A DNA stretch of 64,000 nt from CAXXOK01 sp963674895 (GCA_963674895.2 CAXXCY010000001.1:124001-188000); one strand, 5' to 3'. Shown: positions 16,259 through 26,794, counted from the first letter of the stretch. Numbers and translations are program-made. Notes: generated by a model not told the origin, from the letters alone.

Positions 16259-16813
16259 ATGACGGACGGGCAGCGGCAGTTCGCCGCGCGGCTGAAGGCG
16301 TTTCACCCCATCGGCTGGGAATTGATTCCGGATCTCGGGCTGTACATGGACCAGGTGATCACGTTTGTGGAGCGCCAGTGCAAGGACTTGTTCCTGGAAG
16401 GCGACCGCATCTTCACGCCGTCCATGGTGAACAACTATGTGAAAATCGGCCTGGTGGACCGCCCGGTCGCCAAGAAATACGGGCGGGAACAGCTCGCGCA
16501 GCTGCTGATGATCTGCGTTTTGAAGCAGTCCATCTCGTCTGAAAACATGAAAACCCTGGTCCGCCCGCCCGAAGGCATACCCCTGCGGGCGCACTACGAA
16601 AGCTTCTGCCAAACGGAGCAGGCCGTGTTTTCCGCGCTGGGCGACGCGCAGCCGCTGATGGAATGCGCCGTGCAGGGCGCGGCGTACCAGCTGCTTTGCA
16701 GCGCCCTATTGTTTACGCCCAAGCCCGTCAAAGGCAAGCCGGAGCCCGCCGCCAGGGAAAGCCAGCCCAGGCGGAAAAGCCCGCCGGAGAAAAACGCTCC
16801 CGCGCCATCATAA
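16259..16813 (+). CDS. DUF1836 domain-containing protein
   Basis: A 184-residue protein. The segment DQVITFVERQCKDLF...FTPSMVNNYVKIGLV with KKYGREQLAQLLMICVLKQSIS matches the DUF1836 family, common in Firmicutes and resembling a MerR-like helix-turn-helix in its central part. The role is unknown; some members affect spore formation. The tail (about 155-184) is Pro/Lys-rich and probably disordered. CGGAGG lies 7 bases before the chosen ATG. A strong terminator follows. Confidence 0.8.
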   Translation: MTDGQRQFAARLKAFHPIGWELIPDLGLYMDQVITFVERQCKDLFLEGDRIFTPSMVNNYVKIGLVDRPVAKKYGREQLAQLLMICVLKQSISSENMKTLVRPPEGIPLRAHYESFCQTEQAVFSALGDAQPLMECAVQGAAYQLLCSALLFTPKPVKGKPEPAARESQPRRKSPPEKNAPAPS

Positions 16814-16814
16814 C

Positions 16815-16853
16815 AAAAAACCATCCGTTTAGGCAAATGACGGATGGTTTTTT
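16815..16853 (+). terminator. Rho-independent terminator after the DUF1836 gene
   Basis: A-run, CCATCCGT (16821-16828), 11-base loop, ACGGATGG (16840-16847) and six T residues. Confidence 0.9.
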
Positions 16854-16915
16854 GATGGGGATTTGCTTGCGAAAGCCTGTTTACGACCCTTTTCCCGCGG
16901 GACACGGGCCGCGCT

Positions 16916-18622
16916 TTATTCCTCCGGCAATTGTGTTTCCGGGTTCATGCACACCGCGCTTTCCGGTTCCGTGCCGAAAATGCTTTCGTACAGGCGGTAA
17001 CCGCCGGCCAGGTTGTAGGCGTCAAACCCGTTTTGCGATAGGATACGCACGCCCACATACCCGCGCAGGCCGACCTGGCAGGTCACGTAGACGGGCTTGG
17101 CCTGATCCAGTTCGTTCAGGCGGCCGCGCAGGCTGTCCAGCGGGATGTTGATAAACCCGTCGATATGCCCGTGCTCGTACTCGTGCCGGGTGCGCGTGTC
17201 CAGAAGCGTCACGCTGCCGTCGCGGGGCAGGGTTTTTACGTCGTGCCAGTGGAAGTTTTTCACCTTGCCCGTGAGCAGGTTCTGGATCACGAAGCCCGCC
17301 ATGTTGACGGGATCCTTCGCGGAAGAATACGGAGGCGCGTAGGCCAGCTCGAGTTTGGTTAAATCCTCCGCCGCAGCGCCGAAGCGCATGGAGGCGGCGA
17401 TCACATCGATGCGTTTGTCCACGCCCTCGTAGCCCGTGATCTGCGCGCCGAGGATTTTGCCGGTTCCCTTTTCAAAGACCACCTTCACCGCCATGCTCTG
17501 CGCGCCGGGATAATAGCTGGCGTGGCTGGCGGAATAGGTGAAGGACTTATCGTAGCTGAGATTCAGCCGCCTGGCCGTCTTCTCGTTCACGCCGGTGGTG
17601 GCGACCGTCATGTCAAACACCTTCAAAATGGCGGAACCCTGCGTGCCGGCGTAGCGGCTGTTTCCGCCGCATATATTGTCGGCGGCGATGCGCCCCTGCT
17701 TGTTGGCGGGGCCCGCCAGCGGGATGAGCGTCTGCTCGCTGGTCACAAAATCGGTCACCTGCACGGCGTCGCCCACGGCGAAGATATCGGGGTCCGACGT
17801 GCGCATATCGTCGGACACGACGATCGCGCCGCGTTTGGAGAGCATAAGCCCCGCCTCCCCGGCAATCCGGCTGTCCGGCCGCACGCCGATGGCGAGGATC
17901 ACCATATCGGCCAGCACGTTGCCCTTGTCCAGCACCACCGTCAGCCCGCCGGCTTCCTCGCGCACGGCCTTGACGGTGGTCCCGAGCATCAGGCGGACGC
18001 CCTTGGCCGTGATATGACGGTGCACGTCGGCGGCCATATCAAAGTCCAGCGGCGCGATGACCTGATCGAGCATCTCCACGATCGTCACGTGCAGGCCCGC
18101 GCCGCGCAGGTTTTCCGCCATCTCCACGCCGATATACCCGCCGCCGACCACGACCGCGCTGCCCGGATGGTTTTCCTCAATGAACGCTTTGATTTTGAAG
18201 GTATCGGGGATATTGCGCAGGGTGAAAACCTTATCGCTTTGAATGCCGTCGATCGGCGGCACAACGGGCTCGGCGCCCATGGATAGGATCAGCTTGTCGT
18301 AGCTTTCCCGGTAGGTTTCGCCGGTTTTGTGATTGCGCACGGTAACGGCTTTATTCGCCCGGTCAATCGCAGTGACTTCGCTGAAAATACGCACGTCCAC
18401 GTTGAAGCGCGCATGGAAGCTGCGGGGCGTCTGCAGGGTGAGATCGCGCTTGTCGGTAATCTCGCCGCCGATGTAATAGGGCAGCCCGCAGTTGGCGAAG
18501 GAGATGTACTCCCCCCGCTCAAACAGGATGATCTGCGCGTGTTCGTCCAGCCTCCTGAGCCTTGCGGCCGCGGACGCGCCGCCCGCGACGCCGCCGACGA
18601 TGAGTACTTTTTGGCTTGTCAT
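16916..18622 (-). CDS. CoA-disulfide reductase / NAD(P)H:polysulfide reductase-like flavoprotein with rhodanese domain
   Basis: A 568-residue protein. FAD-binding GGVAGGASAAAR is at 10-21, the redox cysteine in SFANCGLPYY is C45, NAD(P)-binding GGGYIGVEMAE is at about 160, FAVGDAVQ at about 285, and a dimerisation domain follows. A C-terminal rhodanese domain (about 460-560) has the active cysteine C515 in CQVGLRG. The fusion reduces CoA disulfide, persulfides or polysulfide in anaerobes. GGAGG precedes the ATG. It diverges from a Crp-family regulator, which may control it. Confidence 0.9.
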   Translation of the reverse strand: MTSQKVLIVGGVAGGASAAARLRRLDEHAQIILFERGEYISFANCGLPYYIGGEITDKRDLTLQTPRSFHARFNVDVRIFSEVTAIDRANKAVTVRNHKTGETYRESYDKLILSMGAEPVVPPIDGIQSDKVFTLRNIPDTFKIKAFIEENHPGSAVVVGGGYIGVEMAENLRGAGLHVTIVEMLDQVIAPLDFDMAADVHRHITAKGVRLMLGTTVKAVREEAGGLTVVLDKGNVLADMVILAIGVRPDSRIAGEAGLMLSKRGAIVVSDDMRTSDPDIFAVGDAVQVTDFVTSEQTLIPLAGPANKQGRIAADNICGGNSRYAGTQGSAILKVFDMTVATTGVNEKTARRLNLSYDKSFTYSASHASYYPGAQSMAVKVVFEKGTGKILGAQITGYEGVDKRIDVIAASMRFGAAAEDLTKLELAYAPPYSSAKDPVNMAGFVIQNLLTGKVKNFHWHDVKTLPRDGSVTLLDTRTRHEYEHGHIDGFINIPLDSLRGRLNELDQAKPVYVTCQVGLRGYVGVRILSQNGFDAYNLAGGYRLYESIFGTEPESAVCMNPETQLPEE

Positions 18623-18673
18623 GGTGATTGCCTCCTATATATGGTAAAATAAACGGGAAATGAGAGGTGCGCT

Positions 18674-19345
18674 ATGCAGGAAACGGATTATCAGTTCATC
18701 CGGTCCATACTCCCCTTCTGGGACCGGCTGTCCGCCGAGGAGGCCGAACTTTTGCTGCGTCACACGAGGACCGTAACCTATGAGCCGGGAGAAACCGTGC
18801 ATTCAAGCGCCAACGACTGTGTCGGCATCCTGCTGATTAGGTCCGGCGAGCTGCGCACCTATATCCTCTCGGAGGAGGGGAAGGAAATCACGCTGTTCCG
18901 CCTCGGCGAAGGCGATGTGTGCGTTTTGTCCGCGTCGTGCCTGATCCGGAGCATTACGTTTGATATCTTCATCGACGCGGTGCAGAAAACCGAGCTGTAC
19001 CTCATCGACGTGCAGGCGTTCTCCCAGCTGATGGAGGAGAACGTCTACGCCGAGAATTTCGCCCTGCGCATCACCGCCGAACGGTTTTCCGAGGTGATGT
19101 GGGCGATGGAGCAGATCCTGTTTATGAGTTTCGACCGCAGACTGGCTATTTTCCTGCTTGACGAGACCGCCAAAACAGGCGTGGACAATATCACAATGAC
19201 CCACGAGCAGATCGCCCGCTACGTGGGCAGCGCGCGGGAAGTGGTGAGCCGGATGCTCAAGTACTTTGCCAAGGAAGGCATGGTCGCCGTACACCGCGGC
19301 GGCGTCGAAATTACGGATAAGCAAAAGCTGCGAAAGCTCGTGTAG
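18674..19345 (+). CDS. Crp/Fnr-family transcriptional regulator
   Basis: A 223-residue regulator: N-terminal cNMP-like barrel (about 25-120), dimer helix, and a winged helix with MTHEQIARYVGSAREVVSRMLKYF (about 176-199). It resembles the clostridial Crp group that neighbours CoA-disulfide reductase/rhodanese and thioredoxin genes. Cysteines C48, C83 and C89 in the sensor domain may have a redox role, but there is no Fnr-type cluster motif. GAGAGGTG lies before the ATG. The effector is unknown. Confidence 0.85.
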   Translation: MQETDYQFIRSILPFWDRLSAEEAELLLRHTRTVTYEPGETVHSSANDCVGILLIRSGELRTYILSEEGKEITLFRLGEGDVCVLSASCLIRSITFDIFIDAVQKTELYLIDVQAFSQLMEENVYAENFALRITAERFSEVMWAMEQILFMSFDRRLAIFLLDETAKTGVDNITMTHEQIARYVGSAREVVSRMLKYFAKEGMVAVHRGGVEITDKQKLRKLV

Positions 19346-19353
19346 GGAAAAGC

Positions 19354-19374
19354 GTTGGGGCTATGCGCCCCAAC
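19354..19374 (+). terminator. Hairpin after the Crp-family gene
   Basis: GTTGGGGC, 5-base loop, GCCCCAAC, starting 8 bases after the stop. It lacks a T-run, so termination is plausible but not certain. Confidence 0.5.
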
Positions 19375-19408
19375 CCCCCATCGGCTAAAGCCCTTAGGTA
19401 TCCCGTCA

Positions 19409-19433
19409 TTTGGCCGCGCAATGCGCGGCCAAA
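19409..19433. terminator. Second hairpin, possibly bidirectional terminator
   Basis: TTTGGCCGCGC-AAT-GCGCGGCCAAA, an 11-bp perfect stem flanked by T and A residues on both sides, so it can act in either direction. Confidence 0.5.
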
Positions 19434-19472
19434 ATTACAATCCAGGGATTGGATGAAACAAGCGTACTCAAT

Positions 19473-19800
19473 GTGTGACTTCAGCCTGTTCAAAAGGTCT
19501 GAGATGCTGGCATCGAAATTGAGCGTGCTGTCTGTGGCAGGTTCGGCATAGCCGAAAGTGAGATTTCAATGGAAGGTTTGACAGAGCAGGGAAACGAAGT
19601 GCAACCTGCGACAATCAAACCGAGTGGCGGGCAAGTCGGCAAGGAGCTGAGCGTACTCATCCGGTACGTGACGCGGCTTGCCGACGAAGCTGACACCAAG
19701 GAAGGCCGCACGGCCGACTAGCCGCCGAGTTTCAGGCGGAAACGAATGGCGTAGCCTTGCGTTAGCGAAAAGCAACGCAAGGCCGCACAGGCAGGTCGGG
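19473..19800 (+). mobile_element. Possible 5' remnant of a group II intron or similar element
   Basis: The segment starts with GTGTGAC, which fits the GUGYG 5' end of group II introns. It holds a 50-codon frame (19569-19721) beginning MEGLTEQGNEVQ and ending in TAG, and a 10-bp hairpin (19754-19763 with 19774-19783). No reverse transcriptase follows; thioredoxin begins at once on the other strand. The codon pattern and lack of neighbours suggest a relic of a mobile element. I could not match it to a named family. Confidence 0.3.
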
Positions 19801-19819
19801 CTATATGGACAGGCTAAGC

Positions 19820-20131
19820 CTATATTCCTAACATTTCCTTGATCTGGCTCTTCGGCCTCGCCCCAACGGCGCGCTGGACAACCTTGCCGTCCTTGACCAC
19901 GACCAGGGTCGGGATGCTCATCACGCCGAATTTCTGCGCGAGTTCGGGGTTCTCGTCCACGTTCACTTTGCCAACCTTGACGGCGGCGACTTCTTCCGAG
20001 ATTTCATCCACGATCGGGGATACCATGCGGCACGGGCCGCACCAGGCCGCCCAGAAATCGATGAGGACGGGCTTTTCGGACTGGATGACTTCCGCTTCAA
20101 AATTCTTGTCTGTAATGGTTACAACTGCCAT
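19820..20131 (-). CDS. trxA: Thioredoxin
   Basis: A 103-residue thioredoxin with the active site WCGPC (C31, C34), the cis-proline loop SIPT (about 72-75) and the usual length. It reduces protein disulfides in the cytosol. ATG 20131 was chosen because AAGGAG is eight bases upstream; an in-frame GTG three codons earlier overlaps that spacing. No thioredoxin reductase gene is adjacent. A Crp-type dyad lies in its promoter. Confidence 0.95.
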   Translation of the reverse strand: MAVVTITDKNFEAEVIQSEKPVLIDFWAAWCGPCRMVSPIVDEISEEVAAVKVGKVNVDENPELAQKFGVMSIPTLVVVKDGKVVQRAVGARPKSQIKEMLGI

Positions 20132-20163
20132 GAAACTCACTCCTTAATGGTTTTTACATCTGC

Positions 20164-20204
20164 AGTATACACCGCGGCCGTACCCGCTTCCGTGACTTTG
20201 TCAC
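20164..20204 (-). promoter_or_regulatory. Thioredoxin promoter with Crp/Fnr-type dyad
   Basis: Minus strand -10 TATACT (20164-20169) with no recognisable -35. A GTGAC-TTT-GTCAC dyad (20192-20204) is centred about 41 bases before the expected start near 20157. This is the class II activator layout. The Crp-family protein at 18674-19345 is the obvious candidate; the link is inferred. Confidence 0.5.
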
Positions 20205-20408
20205 AGAACGATAATTATTTAACAAACGATTTGAGGCGCCGGCGGAGCGCACACACAGCGCGGGACGGTTTGCGCTCTGCCGGTTTGTCTTTCCAATGTT
20301 TGTATGGAAGGAAATTGCAGCCCGCTATGGAAACATGTATTCTATGTCTATTGCGTTTTTCCGCTCACGCGCATATGCGAAGGATATTGTTTCTTTGAGG
20401 TGTTACGG

Positions 20409-21326
20409 ATGACCCACTATATACTCAAAAGGCTGGGAATGATGGTGCTCACCCTGTTTCTCATCATTTTGCTGACCTTTATTTTAATGCACAGCATACC
20501 CGGCGGTCCCTTTACCCGCGATAAGCAGCTGGCTCCCGCAGTGCTTGCGGCGCTGGAAGAAAAATACAATCTGGACGATCCCCTTCCTGTTCAGTTTGCC
20601 GATTATCTGTCGGGACTGGTGCGTTTCGACCTCGGCCCGAGTTTCAAATATACCGGAAAAACGGTGAACGATTTTATCGAGAACGGCTTCCCCTACTCCG
20701 CGCGGCTGGGCCTGATCACGCTGCTGTTCGTACTGCTGACCAGCATTCCCATGGGCATCGTCGCGTCGCTGAAAAACGGACGCTGGCAGGATATGCTGCT
20801 CATGGCGCTGGCAACCCTCGGCGTCACCATACCCAGCTTTGTCATCGCGGCGGTGCTGATGTATATATTCGCCTTTCAATTGGGATGGTTTCCCATTTTC
20901 GGCGTGGACCACTGGAACGGCTATATTCTCCCCATGATTGCGCTGGGCGGATATTCCGTCAGCTTTCTGGCCCGGCTGATGCGCTCAAGCCTCCTGGAGG
21001 TGATGGGGCAGGATTATATCCGCACGGCGCGCGCCAAAGGCTTAAGCGAGGTGCGGGTCGTTTTGGTACACGCGCTGCGCAACGCTCTGATTCCCGTGAT
21101 TACCGTTCTGGGCCCGACGATCGCCAACCTGCTGACCGGCAGCTTCGTGATTGAGAAAATCTTTGCCATTCCCGGAATGGGCTCCTATTTTGTCAACAGC
21201 GTGACCCAGCGCGATTATACGACCATTATGGGTATGACGGTATTCTACGCCGCGTTTCTGATTACCATGGTGTTTCTTGTGGATCTGTTCTATGTGATGA
21301 TTGATCCGCGTATCAAATATGAATAA
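20409..21326 (+). CDS. oppB: Peptide/nickel-type ABC transporter permease (OppB-like)
   Basis: A 305-residue polytopic protein of the OppB/DppB family: N-terminal YILKRLGMMVLTLF helix, a periplasmic region, and the ABC-interacting EAA loop RTARAKGLSEVRVVLVHALRNALIP (about 218-242). IPGMGSYFVNSV near the C-terminus is typical. TTGAGGTG precedes the ATG. It is the first gene of a five-gene operon (BCDF plus binding protein). Confidence 0.92.
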   Translation: MTHYILKRLGMMVLTLFLIILLTFILMHSIPGGPFTRDKQLAPAVLAALEEKYNLDDPLPVQFADYLSGLVRFDLGPSFKYTGKTVNDFIENGFPYSARLGLITLLFVLLTSIPMGIVASLKNGRWQDMLLMALATLGVTIPSFVIAAVLMYIFAFQLGWFPIFGVDHWNGYILPMIALGGYSVSFLARLMRSSLLEVMGQDYIRTARAKGLSEVRVVLVHALRNALIPVITVLGPTIANLLTGSFVIEKIFAIPGMGSYFVNSVTQRDYTTIMGMTVFYAAFLITMVFLVDLFYVMIDPRIKYE

Positions 21327-21346
21327 CGATAAGTGAGAGAACGTTC

Positions 21347-22495
21347 ATGAATCAATGGGATCGTGTACTGGCCGACAGACAGGACATGGAAAAGATCTGG
21401 TCCGTGCCGCGCAGCTTTGCGGGCGACGTTTGGTTTCGCTTCCGCAAAAAGCCCACGGCGCTGGCGGGGTTTGTGATTGTGGTTCTGCTGCTGGGGTTTG
21501 CGCTGCTTGGCCCGCTTTTTTCACCCTACAGCTATTCGGACCAGTCGCTGGCGCTTTCGAATATTCCGCCGATTTTGCATGTAACCGAAGCGCCCAACGG
21601 CAATTATCTCTACATTACGCCCGCTATGAAGATTATCCAGGTCGGCCGGGACGGGAAATTGCTGGGGCAGCTTACGAAAATTAAGGACGACGACGCCCTG
21701 CGCCGTATTTCCTACGCTTTGGACGCCGATACCGCAGTCTATCTGGATTATACCGAAAAGCCGGTCGCCATGCTCGACGCGAACGGCGACCGCAGCCCGG
21801 CCGACCAGTCCGTTTGGAATACCAGCTACCTTTTGGGCACGGACCAGCTCGGGCGGGATATCCTCACGCGGCTGATGTACGGCACCCGCATTTCCCTGAT
21901 GGTCGCCTTTGTGGCCGCGGCCATCAACATGATTATCGGCATCCTCTACGGCGGCATCGCCGGGTTTGCGGGCGGGCGGACGGACGCCATCATGATGCGC
22001 GTCGTGGATATTATCAGCACAATCCCGCTGATGCTGTACGTGATCCTGATCAAGGTTGCGCTGGACAGCGGCCTTTTCAGCATCATTATCGCGCTGTCCA
22101 GCGTATACTGGGTGGATATGGCGCGCGTGGTGCGCGGGCAGGTGTTAAGTCTCAAGCAGCAGGAATTTATCATGGCGGCGAAGTCCATCGGCTCCACCAG
22201 CCGGACCATCATGTTCTCCCACCTCATCCCCAACACCATGGGCCCCATTCTGGTTACGGTTACGATGCTCATTCCAAGCGCAATATTCGTAGAAGCCTTC
22301 ATGAGCTTTATCGGCATCGGCATCGCGCCGCCCATGGCCAGCCTGGGCACCATGTGCAACGACGCGATGGAAGCCCTGCGCAGCAACCCCTACCAGCTGT
22401 TTCTGCCCGCGCTGACCATCTGCCTGATTATGTTCGCCTTCAATTTCGTGGGGGACGGCCTGCGCGACGCGCTGGACCCCAAGCTTAAAAAGTAA
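21347..22495 (+). CDS. oppC: Peptide/nickel-type ABC transporter permease (OppC-like)
   Basis: A 382-residue permease of the OppC/DppC family with the FRKKPTALAGFVIV start, DQLGRDILTRLMYGTRISL (about 165-183) and the EAA loop MAAKSIGSTSRTIMFSHLIPNTMGP (about 276-300). A domain of about 80 residues between helix 1 and the core (about 60-150) is typical of Firmicute OppC proteins. It pairs with OppB to form the membrane channel; 20 bases separate the genes. Confidence 0.92.
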   Translation: MNQWDRVLADRQDMEKIWSVPRSFAGDVWFRFRKKPTALAGFVIVVLLLGFALLGPLFSPYSYSDQSLALSNIPPILHVTEAPNGNYLYITPAMKIIQVGRDGKLLGQLTKIKDDDALRRISYALDADTAVYLDYTEKPVAMLDANGDRSPADQSVWNTSYLLGTDQLGRDILTRLMYGTRISLMVAFVAAAINMIIGILYGGIAGFAGGRTDAIMMRVVDIISTIPLMLYVILIKVALDSGLFSIIIALSSVYWVDMARVVRGQVLSLKQQEFIMAAKSIGSTSRTIMFSHLIPNTMGPILVTVTMLIPSAIFVEAFMSFIGIGIAPPMASLGTMCNDAMEALRSNPYQLFLPALTICLIMFAFNFVGDGLRDALDPKLKK

Positions 22496-22514
22496 CGCGC
22501 CAAAGGAGACATCC

Positions 22515-23533
<1,019 letters not shown>

Positions 23534-23537
<4 letters not shown>

Positions 23538-24505
23538 GCAATGAGGCCCTGCTTACGGTTATCGACTTGACCAAGCACTTTGCGGTCCGCGGCGGCGGGC
23601 GGCACGTGGTGCATGCGGTGGACGGCGTCTCCTTTCAAATCCCGCGCGGAACCACACTCGGGCTGGTGGGCGAATCCGGCTGCGGCAAAACCACCTGCGC
23701 GCGCACCATCGTCCGTATTTTCGAGCCTACGGCCGGGCGGATTGAACTGGACGGACAGGACATTACCGCGCTTTCGCCCAAGGATATGCTGCCGGTGCGC
23801 CGGAAGATGCAGATGATTTTCCAGGACCCCTATTCGTCGCTCAACGCCCGCATGACGGTGCGCGACCTGATCGCCGAGCCGGTCAACGCCCACCGCGCGG
23901 CGCCCAGCCGCGCGGCCGCCGACGAGATGGTTTTTGAAATGCTGGAGAAGGTCGGCCTGACCCGCGAGCACGCCAACCGCTACGCGCACGAATTCTCCGG
24001 CGGCCAGCGCCAGCGCGTGGGCATCGCGCGCGCTTTGATCCTGCGGCCGGAGCTGGTCATCTGCGACGAGCCCATCAGCGCGCTGGACGTATCCATTCAG
24101 GCGCAGATCGTGAATATGCTGCGGGATTTTCAGCAGGAGCTGGGGCTTACGTACCTGTTCATCGCGCACGACCTATCCATGGTGCGCTACATCAGCGACG
24201 ACGTGGGCGTGATGTATCTGGGGCAGCTGGTGGAGAAATGCCCGGCCGGCGAAATTTATCTCCATCCGCTGCATCCCTATACGCAGGGCCTGCTGGCCAG
24301 CATTCCCATCCCCGATCCCAAGCTCGCGCGCCAGAAAACCGCCAGCGGTCTGGAGGGCGATCTGCCAAGCCCCATCTCTCCGCCGCCGGGCTGCCGGTTC
24401 CATACGCGCTGCCCCTACGCCATGGAGAAATGCAAAGCCCTGGAGCCCCCGCTCAGCGAAGCGGCCCCCGGGCATTTCGTCGCCTGCTACCTGCACCAGG
24501 CCTGA
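23534..24505 (+). CDS. oppF: Peptide/nickel-type ABC transporter ATPase (OppF-like)
   Basis: A 323-residue second ATPase: Walker A GESGCGKT, FQDPYSSLNARMTV, signature FSGGQRQRVGIARAL, Walker B LVICDEPISALD, and the C-terminal CRFHTRCPYA motif. The ATGA overlap with oppD indicates translational coupling. OppD and OppF form the ATP-hydrolysing dimer of the transporter. Confidence 0.94.
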
Positions 24506-24558
24506 GATTGCAACGCATATAAGCGTTTCAATAAAAATACATTGAGGAGGATACATCC

Positions 24559-26166
24559 ATGCGAAAACTACTTCCCATGCTGCTGGCGCTCCTTCTGGTC
24601 ACGGCCCTGCTGCCGCTGTCCGGAGCCGTAGCCGAAACCTCGCAGGAGATTACCTTTGCACTGCAGAACGAACCCGACGGGATTGACCCCAGCGTTACCA
24701 ACAACAGCTTTGCCTCCCCCTTCCTGGCCAACTGCTTTGAGGGCCTGGTGACGTATGACACCACGAACGGCTCCCTGGTCGGCGGCAGCGCGGAAAGCTG
24801 GACGATCAGCGACGACGGCACGGTGTATACCTTCACCCTGCGCGACGGCCTGAAATGGTCGGACGGCACGCCGCTAACGGCGCAGGATTACCTCTACACC
24901 TTCAAGCGCATCCTCACGCCCGCCACAACCGCGCAGTACCTGAGCATGGTGACGGATTACATCGTAGGCGCGCAGGAGTATTACGACGGCACGGGCAGCG
25001 AAGACAATCTGGGCGTGAAAGCGCCGGACGACAAGACGCTCGTCCTGACCCTTAAGGCCGCGACCCCCTATTACATCGACATTCTCACCATGTGGACCTT
25101 CAGCCCCGTGCAGCAGGCCACCGTCGAGGCAAACGGCGATAAATGGACCGCCAGCCCCGAGGCGTACGTGTGCAACGGCCCGTTCAAAATCAGCGAAATG
25201 AACATGGGCGAAAGCGTTGTGCTGGTGAAAAACCCCGAGTATTACGACGCGGACAAAGTCATGCTTGAAAAAATCACCTTCCGCTACATCACCGATACGT
25301 CCACCGCGCTGCTCGCCTACGAATCCGGCGATATCGACGGTTCCCGCACCTTCCCCTCCTCGGATTACGCGCGCCTGAAGATGGAGGACGCCGGTATCGT
25401 GTCCGTGTCTTCCTACGGCACCGTTTTCTATGATTTCAACTGCGAAGCGGAACCGTTCAACAACGTGCTGGTCCGCAAGGCCTTCTGTTTGGCCATTGAC
25501 CGTTCCTCCATCATCAACGACGTCGTGCAGATTCCCGCTCAGCCGGCTTACAGCTTTATGGCTCCCGGCTACGTTGTGGACGGCAAGGACTTCGCGGACG
25601 GCCGCTCTACCTTCGAGCTTGGGCCCACCGCGAACGTGGAAGCCGCGCAGGCCGCGCTGGCGGAAGCGGGTTATCCCAACGGCGCAGACTTCCCGGAGAT
25701 CACCCTTTCTTACTACACCAGCGATACCGTGAAAAAGATCGTGGAAGCGCTGGCCGAAATGCTGCAGACCAACCTGAATATCAAAATCAACATTGAAAAC
25801 GAGGAGTGGGCGGTCTACTATCCCAAGGTGCAGGCCGGCGAGTTCGACCTGTGCGCCATGGGCTGGAGCGGGGATTACCTGCACCCGATGACCTTCCTGC
25901 CGCTGCTCAAAACCGGCGATATCAACAATCTCGTCAGATATTCCAACTCCGCTTACGACGATCTGGTCATTGCCGCCCAGAGCGAAGTGGATCCTGCCGC
26001 CGCTTTGGCGATCATGCAGGAAGCGGATAACATCGCGTCCGCCGAATACCCGGTGATGACCCTGTATTACAAGGCGAACATGATGCTGATGAAATCCTAC
26101 GTGCAGGGCTATTATCTCAATCCGTCGGATATGCTGTTCCTCAAAACCGCTTACGTTGCCGAGTAA
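24559..26166 (+). CDS. oppA: Peptide ABC transporter substrate-binding protein (OppA/SBP_bac_5)
   Basis: A 535-residue extracellular binding protein. The signal peptide (about 1-25) ends GAVAET, with no lipobox cysteine. The mature part starts with ITFALQNEPDGIDPS and has YTFTLRDGLKWSDGTPLTAQDY, the SBP_bac_5 signature. It captures oligopeptides (possibly dipeptides or nickel complexes) for OppBCDF. GAGGAGG precedes the ATG. A terminator follows, so the operon ends here. A freely secreted binding protein is odd for a single-membrane Firmicute. Confidence 0.9.
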   Translation: MRKLLPMLLALLLVTALLPLSGAVAETSQEITFALQNEPDGIDPSVTNNSFASPFLANCFEGLVTYDTTNGSLVGGSAESWTISDDGTVYTFTLRDGLKWSDGTPLTAQDYLYTFKRILTPATTAQYLSMVTDYIVGAQEYYDGTGSEDNLGVKAPDDKTLVLTLKAATPYYIDILTMWTFSPVQQATVEANGDKWTASPEAYVCNGPFKISEMNMGESVVLVKNPEYYDADKVMLEKITFRYITDTSTALLAYESGDIDGSRTFPSSDYARLKMEDAGIVSVSSYGTVFYDFNCEAEPFNNVLVRKAFCLAIDRSSIINDVVQIPAQPAYSFMAPGYVVDGKDFADGRSTFELGPTANVEAAQAALAEAGYPNGADFPEITLSYYTSDTVKKIVEALAEMLQTNLNIKINIENEEWAVYYPKVQAGEFDLCAMGWSGDYLHPMTFLPLLKTGDINNLVRYSNSAYDDLVIAAQSEVDPAAALAIMQEADNIASAEYPVMTLYYKANMMLMKSYVQGYYLNPSDMLFLKTAYVAE

Positions 26167-26186
26167 AACCCTTCCCTCTGAACGAG

Positions 26187-26225
26187 CACAAGGGAGCCGC
26201 CGGTCCGGCGGCTCCCTCGTGTTTT
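26187..26225 (+). terminator. Rho-independent terminator of the opp operon
   Basis: An 11-bp stem GGGAGCCGCCG (26192-26202), 3-base loop, CGGCGGCTCCC (26206-26216), then TCGTGTTTT. Confidence 0.9.
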
Positions 26226-26269
26226 CAAATCCGGGTTGCCAGGCACAGCCCTTCCAAGAGGAGTGCGCT

Positions 26270-26794
26270 ATGGTTAAAGCCACCATTGTTATGGAAAAAT
26301 ACGAACCCATGGTTTTCGAGCTCTTTCCAACGCTCGCGCCCGTTACCGTCGCCAATTTCGCGCAGGTCGCCAACAGCGGCTTTTACGACGGGCTTACCTT
26401 TTGCCGCATCGTGAAGGACTATGTCATCCAGTCCGGCAGCCCGGACAACGACATCATGACGGACAGCGATTTCCATATCGTCGGCGAGTTTGCGCAAAAC
26501 GGTTTCCCGACAGGCCTTGACCACCGGCGCGGCGCGATCAGCATGGCGCGGGACGACGGTTTCAACACCGCCGGAACGCAGTTTTTTATTACCCACCGAA
26601 GCGCGCGCAAGCTGGACGGCCGGTACGCGGCTTTCGGCTACATGCTGCAGGGCTTTGAAACCCTGGACGCGATAGCGGCGCTGGAAACCCACGGCCCCGA
26701 AGCCTGGAACAAACCGCTCAGCCCGCCTGTGATCGTTTCTGTGCGGGTTACGACGGACGGGGAATGCCTGCCGGAAGCCAAGAGAATTCCGTAA
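26270..26794 (+). CDS. Peptidyl-prolyl cis-trans isomerase, cyclophilin type
   Basis: A 174-residue cyclophilin: FELFPTLAPVTVANF, GFYDGLTFCRIVKDYVIQSGSP (about 37-58) and TAGTQFFITHRSARKLDGRYAAFGYML with the family's FF and F/W positions. It catalyses proline isomerisation in protein folding. No signal peptide, so cytosolic. The start was set at 26270, preceded by AGAGGAG; upstream frame crosses the opp terminator. A hairpin lies about 170 bases downstream. Confidence 0.92.
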   Translation: MVKATIVMEKYEPMVFELFPTLAPVTVANFAQVANSGFYDGLTFCRIVKDYVIQSGSPDNDIMTDSDFHIVGEFAQNGFPTGLDHRRGAISMARDDGFNTAGTQFFITHRSARKLDGRYAAFGYMLQGFETLDAIAALETHGPEAWNKPLSPPVIVSVRVTTDGECLPEAKRIP

